Shown here one piece after another: positions 17,649 to 25,629 of a DNA stretch of 32,166 bases; position 1 is the stretch's first letter; the number at the start of each line of letters is the position of its first letter. The notes beneath the pieces were generated by a model. That model saw only the letters and a program-made list of their open reading frames with translations. It was not told where the DNA came from and did no database searches. Position numbers and translations under genes: made by a program. The DNA is from a bacterium (GTDB lineage Bacteria; Bacillota_I; Bacilli_A; RF39; UBA660): the NCBI GenBank assembly GCA_029007415.1, contig JAQXHT010000051.1:1-32166 (forward strand), in the 5' to 3' direction.

Positions 17649-17677
17649 ATATTAGCACAACACTTATCATTTAACAA
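17649..17677 (-). promoter_or_regulatory. Antisense RNA promoter, module A
   Basis: Minus strand TTGTTA, 17 bases, TAATAT, with TG one base upstream of the -10 (extended -10). Hexamers and spacing are identical in modules B and C while the 17-base spacer differs. Confidence 0.65.
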
Positions 17678-17728
17678 GGCATTTTGCTACGAGAAAAGTT
17701 CAAATATTAAAAAGTGTTATCTATTCAA

Positions 17729-17757
17729 TTGGTTAATTATCTTATCTATGTTATTAT
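17729..17757 (+). promoter_or_regulatory. Toxin mRNA promoter, module B
   Basis: TTGGTT, 17 bases, TATTAT. The same hexamers and spacing occur 383 bases further on in module C. Confidence 0.6.
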
Positions 17758-17789
17758 CTTTAACAGGAACATTTATAGATGAGTGTCAT

Positions 17790-17816
17790 CCTTCTTATAT
17801 AAAACATATAAGGAGG
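17790..17816 (+). promoter_or_regulatory. Hairpin hiding the toxin ribosome binding site, module B
   Basis: CCTTCTTATAT (17790-17800) pairs with ATATAAGGAGG (17806-17816): 11 bp with one G-U pair and a 5-base loop. The GGAGG ribosome binding site is wholly inside the stem, 9 bases before the ATG. Module C hides its site with a different stem, which argues that the fold is selected. Confidence 0.65.
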
Positions 17817-17825
17817 TGGTGATTT

Positions 17826-17918
17826 ATGAAAACTAAGACTTTTATTCTAAAATTTCTTAGATTAATTTCATTAATCTTACTACTATCCACCTTATTGGTA
17901 CTAGCAGTAAAAAACTAA
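17826..17918 (+). CDS. Small hydrophobic peptide, probable type I toxin, module B
   Basis: A 30-residue peptide starting MKTKTFILKFLRLISLI, then LLLSTLLVLAVKN. A basic N-terminus, one membrane helix and a short polar end match the general form of type I toxins that insert into the inner face of the membrane. I do not see specific identity to Fst, Ldr, TxpA or BsrG. Support for function comes from the setting: own promoter, sequestered ribosome binding site, convergent antisense RNA that overlaps its 3' end, and a sister copy 383 bases away that differs in only a few residues (K-L for K-F, S-I-N-R for A-V-K-N). It is too short for routine gene calling. Confidence 0.65.
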   Translation: MKTKTFILKFLRLISLILLLSTLLVLAVKN

Positions 17919-18025
17919 AACAAAGACACTCTTCATTAAAGTAGAGTGTCAACAACAAACTTTGAAGGAGACATTCACTACCAAATAAATGTTCCTCTTT
18001 TTTATTTTATGCAAATTTATTTGCT
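17918..18025 (-). ncRNA. Antisense RNA (antitoxin-like), module B
   Basis: Runs from the promoter at 18032-18060 to the hairpin GACACTCT/AGAGTGTC (17925-17950) just past the toxin stop. The 5' hairpin is GCAAAT/ATTTGC. The RNA carries GAGGAACATTTAT...GTGTC-type sequence, which also occurs in the toxin mRNA 5' end (GGAACATTTATAGATGAGTGTCA near 17767), so it resembles RNA II of Fst-type systems that pairs at two sites with the toxin mRNA. Length about 108 nt. Confidence 0.6.
17966..18004 (+). terminator. Rightward terminator of toxin mRNA, module B
   Basis: AGG-AG-ACATT pairs with AATGT-T-CCT around the loop CACTACCAAATA, followed by six T's. In module C (18347-18386) the outer stem is GAGG/CCTC with the same inner ACATT/AATGT. 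Confidence 0.55.
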
Positions 18026-18031
18026 ACATAC

Positions 18032-18060
18032 ATATTAGCACAATACTAACTTATTAACAA
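18032..18060 (-). promoter_or_regulatory. Antisense RNA promoter, module B
   Basis: Minus strand TTGTTA, 17 bases, TAATAT with extended TG. Same layout as modules A and C. Confidence 0.65.
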
Positions 18061-18111
18061 GTAATTTTACTACGGAAAAAGTTTAAATATTTAAAAGTAT
18101 TATCTATTTAA

Positions 18112-18140
18112 TTGGTTAATTACTATATCTATGTTATTAT
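18112..18140 (+). promoter_or_regulatory. Toxin mRNA promoter, module C
   Basis: TTGGTT, 17 bases, TATTAT; identical hexamers and spacing to module B. Confidence 0.6.
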
Positions 18141-18171
18141 CAATAACAGGAACATTTATAGCTGAGTGTCA

Positions 18172-18201
18172 ACCTCCTGTCACAAAAAATAGCAAGGAGG
18201 T
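18172..18201 (+). promoter_or_regulatory. Hairpin hiding the toxin ribosome binding site, module C
   Basis: ACCTCCT (18172-18178) pairs with AGGAGGT (18195-18201), an anti-Shine-Dalgarno/Shine-Dalgarno stem with a 16-base loop. The site is 7-8 bases before the ATG. The loop and stem differ from module B but the outcome, a buried GGAGG, is the same. Confidence 0.65.
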
Positions 18202-18208
18202 AGATAGA

Positions 18209-18301
18209 ATGAAAACTAAAACTTTTATTTTAAAGTTACTTAGACTAATTTCACTAATCTTGTTACTATCTACTTTATTAGTATTATCAATAAATAGATA
18301 A
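18209..18301 (+). CDS. Small hydrophobic peptide, probable type I toxin, module C
   Basis: A 30-residue peptide opening MKTKTFILKLLRLISLI and ending LLVLSINR. It is the sister of the module B peptide, with a single predicted membrane helix flanked by basic residues. The ATG follows GGAGGTAGATAGA. An antisense RNA on the opposite strand (18303-18407) converges on its 3' end through a hairpin with a T run on the minus strand. I infer membrane-acting toxicity from architecture alone; a small regulatory membrane peptide without toxicity is the alternative. Confidence 0.65.
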   Translation: MKTKTFILKLLRLISLILLLSTLLVLSINR

Positions 18302-18302
18302 T

Positions 18303-18407
18303 AAAAAGGCACTCTTCATTAAAGTAGAGTGTCAACAAAACATTATGAGGTGACATTCACTTCCAAATAAATGTTCCTCTTTTTTATTTTATGCAAATTC
18401 ATTTGCT
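18303..18407 (-). ncRNA. Antisense RNA (antitoxin-like), module C
   Basis: From promoter 18414-18442 to hairpin GGCACTCT/AGAGTGTC (18308-18333) with TTTTT on the minus strand. The 5' hairpin is GCAAAT-GA-ATTTGC. Same three-part structure as modules A and B. Confidence 0.6.
18347..18386 (+). terminator. Rightward terminator of toxin mRNA, module C
   Basis: GAGG-TG-ACATT pairs with AATGT-T-CCTC, followed by six T's. Confidence 0.55.
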
Positions 18408-18413
18408 ACATAC

Positions 18414-18442
18414 ATATTAGCATAATACTAACTTATTAACAA
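18414..18442 (-). promoter_or_regulatory. Antisense RNA promoter, module C
   Basis: Minus strand TTGTTA, 17 bases, TAATAT with extended TG. 18443-18560 to the right is A/T-rich with nothing else recognisable. Confidence 0.65.
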
Positions 18443-18563
18443 GTAATTTTACTACGAGAAATACTATAACTTTTTTCTTTATCATTTTAAAATATATTAC
18501 GAAAGAAAGTAATATCACATTTTTCCATTACGTTACTATTTCTAACATATTTTGTATATAATT

Positions 18564-18594
18564 AAAAGACACTCTTCATAGAATAGAGAGTGCC
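18564..18594 (-). terminator. obg operon terminator
   Basis: GGCACTCT / AGAGTGTC stem with an 11-base loop, then TTTTAATT on the minus strand, 13 bases after the obg stop. Its stem sequence is nearly the same as the terminators of the three antisense RNAs next door. Confidence 0.7.
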
Positions 18595-18607
18595 AAATAA
18601 AATTTAA

Positions 18608-19876
18608 CTAGTTATTTTTAAATTCGAAATAGAAGTCTAGTATTCTGACCATATCACCATCTTGAGCGCCCATTTCTTCTAACTTTTCATCGATTCCCAT
18701 TCTTCTTAATTTCTTAGCAAAGCGTAACATTCCTTCTTCAGTACTAAATTTAGTCATTTTGAATAGTTTTTCTACTTCTTCACCTTTTATAACGAAACAG
18801 TCATCTTCTTTTTCAATGGTGAATGGTTCTTCCTCTTTAAATTTATATAAAACATAATCTTCATAATCATCATTTTCATATAAATCGACTTCTCTATTTT
18901 TAGATACTATCTCTTCTAAGTAATCAACCACTTCTTGAAGACCAGTTTTTTCAAAAGCTGATATTGCAAAGATTTTCTTATCTTTAATATTTTCTTTTAA
19001 GATATTTAGTTTTTCTTCACTTCCTGCTACATCCATTTTGTTTGCTACAACAACCATGTCTTTTGCCATTAACTTTTCGTTAAAAGCTTTTAATTCATTA
19101 TTGATTAATTTATAGTCATTAAGTGGATCTTCGCGAGACATATCTAAAACGTGAAGTAAAACTTTAGTTCTTTCGATATGTTTTAAAAATCTATCACCTA
19201 AGCCATCACCTTTACTAGCTCCTTCAATTAATCCTGGTAAATCTGCCATAACAAATGTATCACCATTAGTTGCTCTTACCACTCCCAAGTGGGGATGAAG
19301 GGTTGTAAATGGATAATCAGCTATTTTGGGTTTTGCTTTTGAAACACTAGAAATTATAGTACTCTTTCCAACACTAGGAAAACCAACTAAACCAACATCA
19401 GCTAAAAGCTTTAATTCTACTTTTATTTCACGTTCTTCACCTGGTTCACCATTTTCAGAAAAATTAGGAGCAGTATTAGTTTGCGTTTTAAAAGCAGTGT
19501 TACCACGTCCTCCACGTCCTCCATGTGCTACAACAAAAGATGAATCTTTTCCTTTTAAGTCTGCTAAAACAAGACCGGTATCCATATCGGTTATTACCGT
19601 ACCTTGTGGTACTTTAACAACAATTGGTTCCCTACTCTTCCCATGTTGATTTTTACCTTTACCGTTTTCTCCTTTTTCTCCTTTAATTAACTTTTGATAG
19701 CGTAAATCAAGTAAAGTGTGAAGTCCTTCATCTACTTTAAAGATGATATCAGCTCCGTGGCCTCCATTTCCACCATAAGGTCCACCATAAGCGATATATT
19801 TTTCTCTTCGAAAAGCAGTACAACCATCTCCACCATTTCCTGCTTTTACTTTTAATACTACTTCATCTACAAACAT
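18608..19876 (-). CDS. obg: GTPase Obg/CgtA
   Basis: Essential ribosome-associated GTPase for 50S maturation and stress signalling. The 422 residues have three domains: the Gly-rich Obg fold (1-157, opening MFVDEVVLKVKAGNGGDGC with GGRGGRGN repeats), the GTPase domain with G1 GFPSVGKST, G2 in YPFTTL, G3 DLPGLIEGA and G4 NKMD, and a C-terminal OCT domain (from about 340). It is last of the rplU-prp-rpmA-obg group, 43 bases after rpmA. Confidence 0.96.
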   Translation of the reverse strand: MFVDEVVLKVKAGNGGDGCTAFRREKYIAYGGPYGGNGGHGADIIFKVDEGLHTLLDLRYQKLIKGEKGENGKGKNQHGKSREPIVVKVPQGTVITDMDTGLVLADLKGKDSSFVVAHGGRGGRGNTAFKTQTNTAPNFSENGEPGEEREIKVELKLLADVGLVGFPSVGKSTIISSVSKAKPKIADYPFTTLHPHLGVVRATNGDTFVMADLPGLIEGASKGDGLGDRFLKHIERTKVLLHVLDMSREDPLNDYKLINNELKAFNEKLMAKDMVVVANKMDVAGSEEKLNILKENIKDKKIFAISAFEKTGLQEVVDYLEEIVSKNREVDLYENDDYEDYVLYKFKEEEPFTIEKEDDCFVIKGEEVEKLFKMTKFSTEEGMLRFAKKLRRMGIDEKLEEMGAQDGDMVRILDFYFEFKNN

Positions 19877-19919
19877 AGCTAATCACCTTTCTTTCTCTAA
19901 AAGAAAAAAAGCAGCTGTA

Positions 19920-20210
19920 TTACTCAGCAACTGGGTAAACAGATACTTGCTTTTTATCTCTACCTACACGTTCAAACTTAACAATACCATCAACAGTAGT
20001 ATAGATAGTATCATCATTACCACGTCTAGCGTTAACTCCTGGATAAATTTTTGTTCCTCTTTGACGATATAGAATACTTCCTGCTGTTACGAATTCTCCA
20101 TCAGCAGCTTTTGCTCCTAAACGTCTTCCGATTGAGTCACGTCCATTTGAAGTTGAACTTTGTCCTTTTTTATGTGCAAAGAATTGAATGTTTAACTTTA
20201 ATAATTCCAC
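19920..20210 (-). CDS. rpmA: 50S ribosomal protein L27 with cleavable N-terminus
   Basis: Large-subunit protein whose N-terminus reaches the peptidyl transferase centre. The 96 residues begin at a GTG (20210) behind GGAGGAGACAAAC. The first residues MELLKLNIQFFAHKKGQSS contain the Bacillota-type cleavage motif, with Prp cutting expected after IQFF to free AHKKG. The body is a standard L27 (NGRDSIGRRLGAKAADGE, GSILYRQRGTKIYPG). Its protease is the next gene upstream. Confidence 0.96.
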   Translation of the reverse strand: MELLKLNIQFFAHKKGQSSTSNGRDSIGRRLGAKAADGEFVTAGSILYRQRGTKIYPGVNARRGNDDTIYTTVDGIVKFERVGRDKKQVSVYPVAE

Positions 20211-20223
20211 GTTTGTCTCCTCC

Positions 20224-20526
20224 TTACTTTATCTCAATATTATCTTTATAATTTTCTTCTAATTCCTTTAGTAAAGAAATCATATTGCAAATTAAGGTTT
20301 CTGTTATTTTGTCTTGTTTACAAACATTTATTGTTAATCCTTTTTTAGTCACCTGATATGTCAAAGCTTCTTTATCTATTGATAAGATACCATTAATTGT
20401 AGTAGTAACAATTGAACTTGCTGCACTACAAACGATGTCTTTGCCATAATCATCATACATAGCGTGACCTAATATTGCAATTTTTTGGTAAAATCCATTT
20501 TCTTTTTCTGTTTTAACCTTAATCAT
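20224..20526 (-). CDS. prp: Ribosomal-processing cysteine protease Prp
   Basis: Cysteine protease that removes the N-terminal extension of L27, needed for ribosome assembly in Bacillota. The 100-residue protein has the catalytic His in GHAMYDDYGKDIVCSAASSI and the catalytic Cys a few residues later in the same motif. It lies between rplU and rpmA with 2- and 13-base gaps, the conserved order. The neighbouring L27 bears the matching cleavage site. Confidence 0.94.
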   Translation of the reverse strand: MIKVKTEKENGFYQKIAILGHAMYDDYGKDIVCSAASSIVTTTINGILSIDKEALTYQVTKKGLTINVCKQDKITETLICNMISLLKELEENYKDNIEIK

Positions 20527-20528
20527 AA

Positions 20529-20831
20529 TTAACCATTAATTTTAGTAATTTTGATTTTTGTATAAGGTTGACGATGTCCTTGAGTTTTACGATTACTTCT
20601 AGACTTGTTCTTATACTTAAAGATACGGATTTTCTTACTTTTTCCTTGTTTTAAAACAGTACCTTTAACAGTAGCACCATCAAGATAAGGAGTTCCAATT
20701 TTTCCATCGATCATTAATACTTCATCGAAAGTAACTTCTTTTCCATCTTCAACATTTAATTTTTCAACGAAGATTTCGTCTCCTTCACTAACACGATATT
20801 GTTTTCCACCGGTTTTAATAACTGCGTACAT
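20529..20831 (-). CDS. rplU: 50S ribosomal protein L21
   Basis: Large-subunit protein of 100 residues, opening MYAVIKTGGKQYRVSEGDEI and ending in the basic NRKTQGHRQPYTKIKITKI, both diagnostic. An AGGAGGTATAAAA site precedes the ATG. First gene of the operon; a structured leader lies upstream. Confidence 0.96.
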   Translation of the reverse strand: MYAVIKTGGKQYRVSEGDEIFVEKLNVEDGKEVTFDEVLMIDGKIGTPYLDGATVKGTVLKQGKSKKIRIFKYKNKSRSNRKTQGHRQPYTKIKITKING

Positions 20832-20841
20832 TTTTTATACC

Positions 20842-20945
20842 TCCTTTATTTAACTTAAGACTCGCTCTTAAGGTACAGAGAAAATTCTGTTTCTACCTTT
20901 TCAATGCGGTTTGAGAAAGAGGTTTCCTCTCGCTACAAACAAGTT
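20842..20945 (-). promoter_or_regulatory. L21 (rplU) leader RNA
   Basis: Between promoter and rplU the minus strand holds about 100 bases of strongly paired RNA: AGCGAGAGGAAACCTC, GGTAGAAACAGA...TCTGTACC and CTTAAGAGCGAGTCTTAAG. Position and form match the known ribosomal L21 leader of Bacillota, thought to give autoregulation of the operon. Assigned by position and appearance, not by model search. Confidence 0.65.
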
Positions 20946-20946
20946 T

Positions 20947-20975
20947 ATTTTACCATACGTGTCTTTAATAGTCAA
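20947..20975 (-). promoter_or_regulatory. rplU operon promoter
   Basis: Minus strand TTGACT, 17 bases, TAAAAT with extended TGG; same design as the rpmB promoter. Confidence 0.7.
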
Positions 20976-21002
20976 ACAATTTTTGTGATAAATTGGTGTA
21001 TT

Positions 21003-24000
21003 TTATTCACCACTTGATAATAAGTCTCTAATATCATTTTCAGATAAAGCTGATAAACTCTCACTATCATTTTTACCTTCAATTAAATTTTCACTTAATA
21101 TCCTTTTCTTTTCTTGTAATTCTACAATTCTCTCTTCAATAGTTCCTTTAGTAATTAATTTTATAACAGAAACCGTTTTAGTTTGCCCTATTCGATGAGC
21201 TCTATCAGTTGCTTGATTTTCTACTTGAGGATTCCACCAAATATCTAAGTGAATAACTGCATCTGCTCCAGTCAAGTTAAGTCCTGTTCCTCCAGATTTT
21301 AAAGTTATCAAGAAACAATTAGTATCATCATTATTAAAGTTTTCTACCATTGCCATTCTATCTTTACTCTTTACAGAACCATCAATCATATAATTAGAAA
21401 TATTATTTTCGATAAATATCTCTCTTACATTATCTAATACTCTTTTAAAGCTACTAAAGATTAGAATTTTATGACCATTTTCGATATTTTCTTTAACTAC
21501 TCTTAATAATTCTTCAATCTTAACTCTATCACCAGTATAGTTTTCATACATTACTGTTGGGTCAATACAAATTTGTCTTAAACGCATAAGTAATTGTAAA
21601 ATCTTCATTCTTGATTTTTGGAAGCCACCAGTTCTAATCATTTCATCCATTTCTTCTCTAGTATCTTTTAAGACTTTCATATATAGCATTTTTTGTTTTT
21701 CTGGTAAATCTATATAGATATTATTTTCAATCTTTGCAGGAAGTGATTTTACGACATCACTTTTCTTTCTTCTTAAAATAAATGGCTTAATTTGATTACT
21801 TAAATTATTTAATACTCTTAAACCTTCCTCATCAACATCTTTAATATTATATTTTTCTCTAAATTTAACAACACTATTTAGATAACCTGGCATAATAAAA
21901 TCAAAGATACTCCATAATTCCGTAACGTTGTTTTCTACTGGTGTTCCAGTAAGAGCTATTTTACACTTAGCTTTTATCTTTTTAATTTCTCTAGTCATAG
22001 TAGCTTGATGATTTTTTATATTTTGTGCTTCATCAACAACACATAGTTCAAAGTTCATATCTTCATATTCATCTTTATCATTTCTAATTAAACCATAACT
22101 AGTAATGAAGATATTATATTCATCTTTTCTAGCAAAAACTTCTTTTCTTTTTGCAACTGTATCAGCTACTGTAACATATTTTAAGTTAGGAGCAAATTTT
22201 TGAAATTCTCTTTCCCAGTTATAAACAAGAGAAGTTGGTACTACTATTATAATCTTTGCATCTTGCTTTTCTTTCAAAATTTGTTTGATAAAGATAATAG
22301 TTTGTAAACTCTTACCTAACCCCATCTCATCTGCTAAGATACCACCAAGGTCACATTTATAAATAGTATTTAACCATCTAACTCCTTCTTTTTGATAATC
22401 TCTTAGTATTTTCTTATCCGCTTCTTCAAATTTTACTTCCAAGTCTTTATACTTTTTGAAGTTAGTAATAAATTCATCAAATAAATTATTAGTTTCAATA
22501 TTTTTATATCTACTATTCTTTAAACTATCAATATAAATAGCTCGATATTTAGGAATAGCTACTTCACCGTTTATGATATCATCTTTCGATAAGTCAAGGT
22601 CTGTTATTAAGTCGTTAAGTTGAGCTAATTCTTCATTATTTTCAAGAGAAACGACATTATTATTTTTTAATTTATAGTATCTTTTCTTTTGCTTAAGAGC
22701 TACAAATAAGTTATTTAAATCTTCTTGATTAATACCATCAGCACTAAACTTATAAGACATTATTCCTTCTTTTCCGATACTAAAGTTATTACTAGTAGAA
22801 ATTCCTTTAAGAATTTTGGTACTATCTATTTTCTTACTAGTAAATATTTGGTACTTTTCACTTAGTTTTGCTAGTTCTTCATCTAAAAAAGCATACATTT
22901 CATCTTGATCAGTCATAATAAAACTATTATCATCTTCAGTAAAATTATAACTTAAAATATCTGTTACCACTTCTTGTTCATAATCATTATCTCTTAAGAA
23001 ATCTGTTTTATCAAAATAGTTTATTTCTCTATCTTTATAAGCTAAAACTATATCACATTTTAACTTAGAATAGGAAATATCAAAGTAAAGTTTTACATCT
23101 GGTTTAGTTGGTAAAGCTACTTCTGTTACATCTTCACTTATAACAATATTATTTTTTACTCTATTGAATAAGCCATTACTAAACTGATTGATACTTGCTT
23201 TATTAAAAGTTAAGCCTTTTAATTTACTACTAGTTAGTTTTCTTATGTAATCACTTTCTTCTTTGGCTAGTATATATAAGTTATGATTATAGTAAACATA
23301 TTTAAACTCATTATCTAGAAAATCATAATTAGCAAAGTCTTCAATTTCTAAAGTAAAGTTATCTGCTTTTTTATTAAGAATGTAACTAGTAGGAAGACCT
23401 TTATAAACATTATATACTACTCCACTATCAGTGATAGTAAACTCTTTTCCTTTTAACATATCTAAAACATTAGCAAATTCTCTTTTAGTAAGAGCAAAAG
23501 CGTAACCACTTGCCGTATAGTAATTACCATTTTCACTTATTTCTGCTAGATAATCTAATAGTTCACTATCTTCTTTAGAAAAGTAATGCATATTAGCATT
23601 ATAAGTCAAAGCTTTTCCAAAATAATATTCATCCTTATTTTTATAAGCATAGATAAAGTTTCTAAACTTGGATGGTACTGATAATGTATATTTTTTCTTG
23701 TCACCTATTCGTAATTTAACATTAACATAGTGATAGACAAAAGCAAACTCTAACTCCACTTCCAGTTTTTGTTTAATATTAGCTTTATTATCAGATTGAT
23801 AATCAGCTAGTATTTTCTTTGATAATTCAAGTTCATCAATTATTTCAAAACTAGCTAAATCATCGCCATCATTCATCAAAACTGCAGCTACGTGTTTACA
23901 AGTTTTTGCTCGGTCAAATTGTGGACAATCACAAGAATAGCCAAGAACATCTTCGCCATTGTTTTTAATCTTAACATTGTAATGTCTTCTCGATGACTCT

Positions 24001-24137
24001 GACTTCACAGAATAAGTATGAATGAAACTACTAGCTAATTTAGTACAACCTATCTTTTCGATATAGCCAGGGTCAAACCATCTTCCCTTAATAAAAGAGT
24101 CACGCCCCACTAAACTTAATATACTAGTATAATCCAT
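21003..24137 (-). CDS. SWI2/SNF2-family DNA-dependent ATPase with SWIM zinc finger
   Basis: A 1044-residue protein of the RapA/HepA-like SNF2 class found in many Bacillota. N-terminal SWIM zinc finger CDCPQFDRAKTCKHVAAVL (about 70-88), a long middle region (about 100-580) typical of SNF2 helicase-associated domains, then the ATPase: Walker A ADEMGLGKSLQT, motif II VVDEAQN, motif III LTGTPVENNVTELW, motif V SGGTGLNLTGAD and motif VI NQATDRAHRIGQ. Likely remodels DNA-protein complexes such as stalled RNA polymerase; the precise role is unknown. Monocistronic by context. Confidence 0.92.
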   Translation of the reverse strand: MDYTSILSLVGRDSFIKGRWFDPGYIEKIGCTKLASSFIHTYSVKSESSRRHYNVKIKNNGEDVLGYSCDCPQFDRAKTCKHVAAVLMNDGDDLASFEIIDELELSKKILADYQSDNKANIKQKLEVELEFAFVYHYVNVKLRIGDKKKYTLSVPSKFRNFIYAYKNKDEYYFGKALTYNANMHYFSKEDSELLDYLAEISENGNYYTASGYAFALTKREFANVLDMLKGKEFTITDSGVVYNVYKGLPTSYILNKKADNFTLEIEDFANYDFLDNEFKYVYYNHNLYILAKEESDYIRKLTSSKLKGLTFNKASINQFSNGLFNRVKNNIVISEDVTEVALPTKPDVKLYFDISYSKLKCDIVLAYKDREINYFDKTDFLRDNDYEQEVVTDILSYNFTEDDNSFIMTDQDEMYAFLDEELAKLSEKYQIFTSKKIDSTKILKGISTSNNFSIGKEGIMSYKFSADGINQEDLNNLFVALKQKKRYYKLKNNNVVSLENNEELAQLNDLITDLDLSKDDIINGEVAIPKYRAIYIDSLKNSRYKNIETNNLFDEFITNFKKYKDLEVKFEEADKKILRDYQKEGVRWLNTIYKCDLGGILADEMGLGKSLQTIIFIKQILKEKQDAKIIIVVPTSLVYNWEREFQKFAPNLKYVTVADTVAKRKEVFARKDEYNIFITSYGLIRNDKDEYEDMNFELCVVDEAQNIKNHQATMTREIKKIKAKCKIALTGTPVENNVTELWSIFDFIMPGYLNSVVKFREKYNIKDVDEEGLRVLNNLSNQIKPFILRRKKSDVVKSLPAKIENNIYIDLPEKQKMLYMKVLKDTREEMDEMIRTGGFQKSRMKILQLLMRLRQICIDPTVMYENYTGDRVKIEELLRVVKENIENGHKILIFSSFKRVLDNVREIFIENNISNYMIDGSVKSKDRMAMVENFNNDDTNCFLITLKSGGTGLNLTGADAVIHLDIWWNPQVENQATDRAHRIGQTKTVSVIKLITKGTIEERIVELQEKKRILSENLIEGKNDSESLSALSENDIRDLLSSGE

Positions 24138-24232
24138 AAGAAAACCCCTCCCTTACAAATAGTAGATATATGATAACATTTTTTAATTATTTAATAAAGA
24201 TATTTTTATACATATTTACTATCATTTACATC

Positions 24233-24835
24233 TTATTTCAAGTGATTTATCAAAAAGTTTAACACATCACTTTCATCTCTTTTAATTTCTTTCTTTTCAC
24301 TATCAGTAATATCAACAAAATATTTATTATTTCTCTTATCGATAGAAATACTATCAAGAGGATAATCTTTCTTTATTTTAGTAGTTTTCTCACTAACTAA
24401 GTAAAAATCATCTAAACTCCAAGAGTAAGTAGATTCTTTTCCATTATTAATAACAGCTATACCATAAACCCAACGACAATTTAGCTTTCCATCTTTTGAA
24501 TAAGTATTAACTAAATTAGTATAATAATCAAGCATCTCTGAATCATTTAATCTTTTGCCATTAATTCGTCTTACACAAGTACCTGGTTGTAATTCAGCTG
24601 GTATTCCTTCTATATATAGGTTATCATCCATAGCAAAAACAGGCATATCAACTGCTTCGGCATAACTTCTTGCTTTGATAAGGGCATTTTCGACACCATC
24701 CTTACCAGTTTCTTCTATTTCGATTTTTTTATCTATATCATTAAGAGTAAGTATTTCAATACCATTTTCTAAAAGTCCTTTTTGAAATCTCTTTCCCTTA
24801 CTCTCATTTCCAGTAGCAAATAACACTTTTTTCAT
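24233..24835 (-). CDS. XTP/dITP pyrophosphatase (RdgB/HAM1 family)
   Basis: Hydrolyses non-canonical purine triphosphates to keep them out of DNA and RNA. About 200 residues, as in the family. Signatures are LFATGNESKGKRFQ at the N-terminus (TxNxxK), IEETGKDGVENALIKAR, and VFAMDDNLYIEGIP where the general D-D-S/G element reads MDDNLYI. The typical SHR near the C-terminus is not evident, so the substrate may differ. Start ATG 24835 is chosen with GGAGG 8 bases upstream rather than the TTG at 24838. Confidence 0.75.
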   Translation of the reverse strand: MKKVLFATGNESKGKRFQKGLLENGIEILTLNDIDKKIEIEETGKDGVENALIKARSYAEAVDMPVFAMDDNLYIEGIPAELQPGTCVRRINGKRLNDSEMLDYYTNLVNTYSKDGKLNCRWVYGIAVINNGKESTYSWSLDDFYLVSEKTTKIKKDYPLDSISIDKRNNKYFVDITDSEKKEIKRDESDVLNFLINHLK

Positions 24836-24933
24836 CAATTACTCCTCCTTCATCAATTAACAATATCTATTATATCATAGAATATTTGTTCGTCAATAAC
24901 ATTTTAAAAAAAGAAAACAATTAAGTTTTCTAG

Positions 24934-25575
24934 TTAATCTCTATCATTACCACCAATAAGTTGTAAAATATAGACAAAAATATTAATAAAATCTAAGTAT
25001 AATTGAAATGCTCCAAAAATGGCACCCTTATCTTCACCTAAACTATCAAGAAGAACTGGTAGTTTTTTAGTGTCATAGGCAACATAACCGATAAATGCAA
25101 TCATTCCAAGAATACAAAGAACTAAATCTGCTGTACTACTTCCAACAAAGATATTAATGATACTTGCAATAATTATTCCTATTAACATCATAAGTAAAAT
25201 ATTACCTAGCTTGTCCAAAGACATTTTAGTAACTGTTCCAAATAAAGCAAATAAGCCAAACACAATCGCTGTTACTAAAAAGACTAGTATTAAACTCTTA
25301 AGTTCAAATGCTATGAATAGTGTTGAAAATGTAATTCCTGTAATAAATGAATATAACAAGTAACAAAATATCGCCGTCTGTTTGCTCATTTTGTGAATTC
25401 TAGCTGAGAAAAAGAAAGCAACTCCTAATTCTATTAGGATAATAATTATATAACTTGCTCCACTCATTAGATTAATGATAGCATTTTCATAATTTGATAG
25501 TACCATACCAGTTGCAAAAGTAAGTAATAGACCAGCAAATAACCAACCATATACTTTTGAATACAACTTCTCCAT
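24934..25575 (-). CDS. Bax inhibitor-1/YccA-family membrane protein
   Basis: The 213-residue protein has about seven hydrophobic segments and the family's ending, with FGAFQLYLDFINIFVYIL followed by a short polar tail. The aspartates in VAYDTKKLP and LYLDFIN correspond to the pH/Ca-sensing pair of BsYetJ-like channels. Probable role is cation leak or regulation at the membrane. It has an AGGAGG-like site (GGGAAGGAGG) upstream of the ATG. Confidence 0.88.
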   Translation of the reverse strand: MEKLYSKVYGWLFAGLLLTFATGMVLSNYENAIINLMSGASYIIIILIELGVAFFFSARIHKMSKQTAIFCYLLYSFITGITFSTLFIAFELKSLILVFLVTAIVFGLFALFGTVTKMSLDKLGNILLMMLIGIIIASIINIFVGSSTADLVLCILGMIAFIGYVAYDTKKLPVLLDSLGEDKGAIFGAFQLYLDFINIFVYILQLIGGNDRD

Positions 25576-25629
25576 TTTATCCTCCTTCCCTTTTAGTATA
25601 GCATATTTGATTTATCTTTACCAATATGC

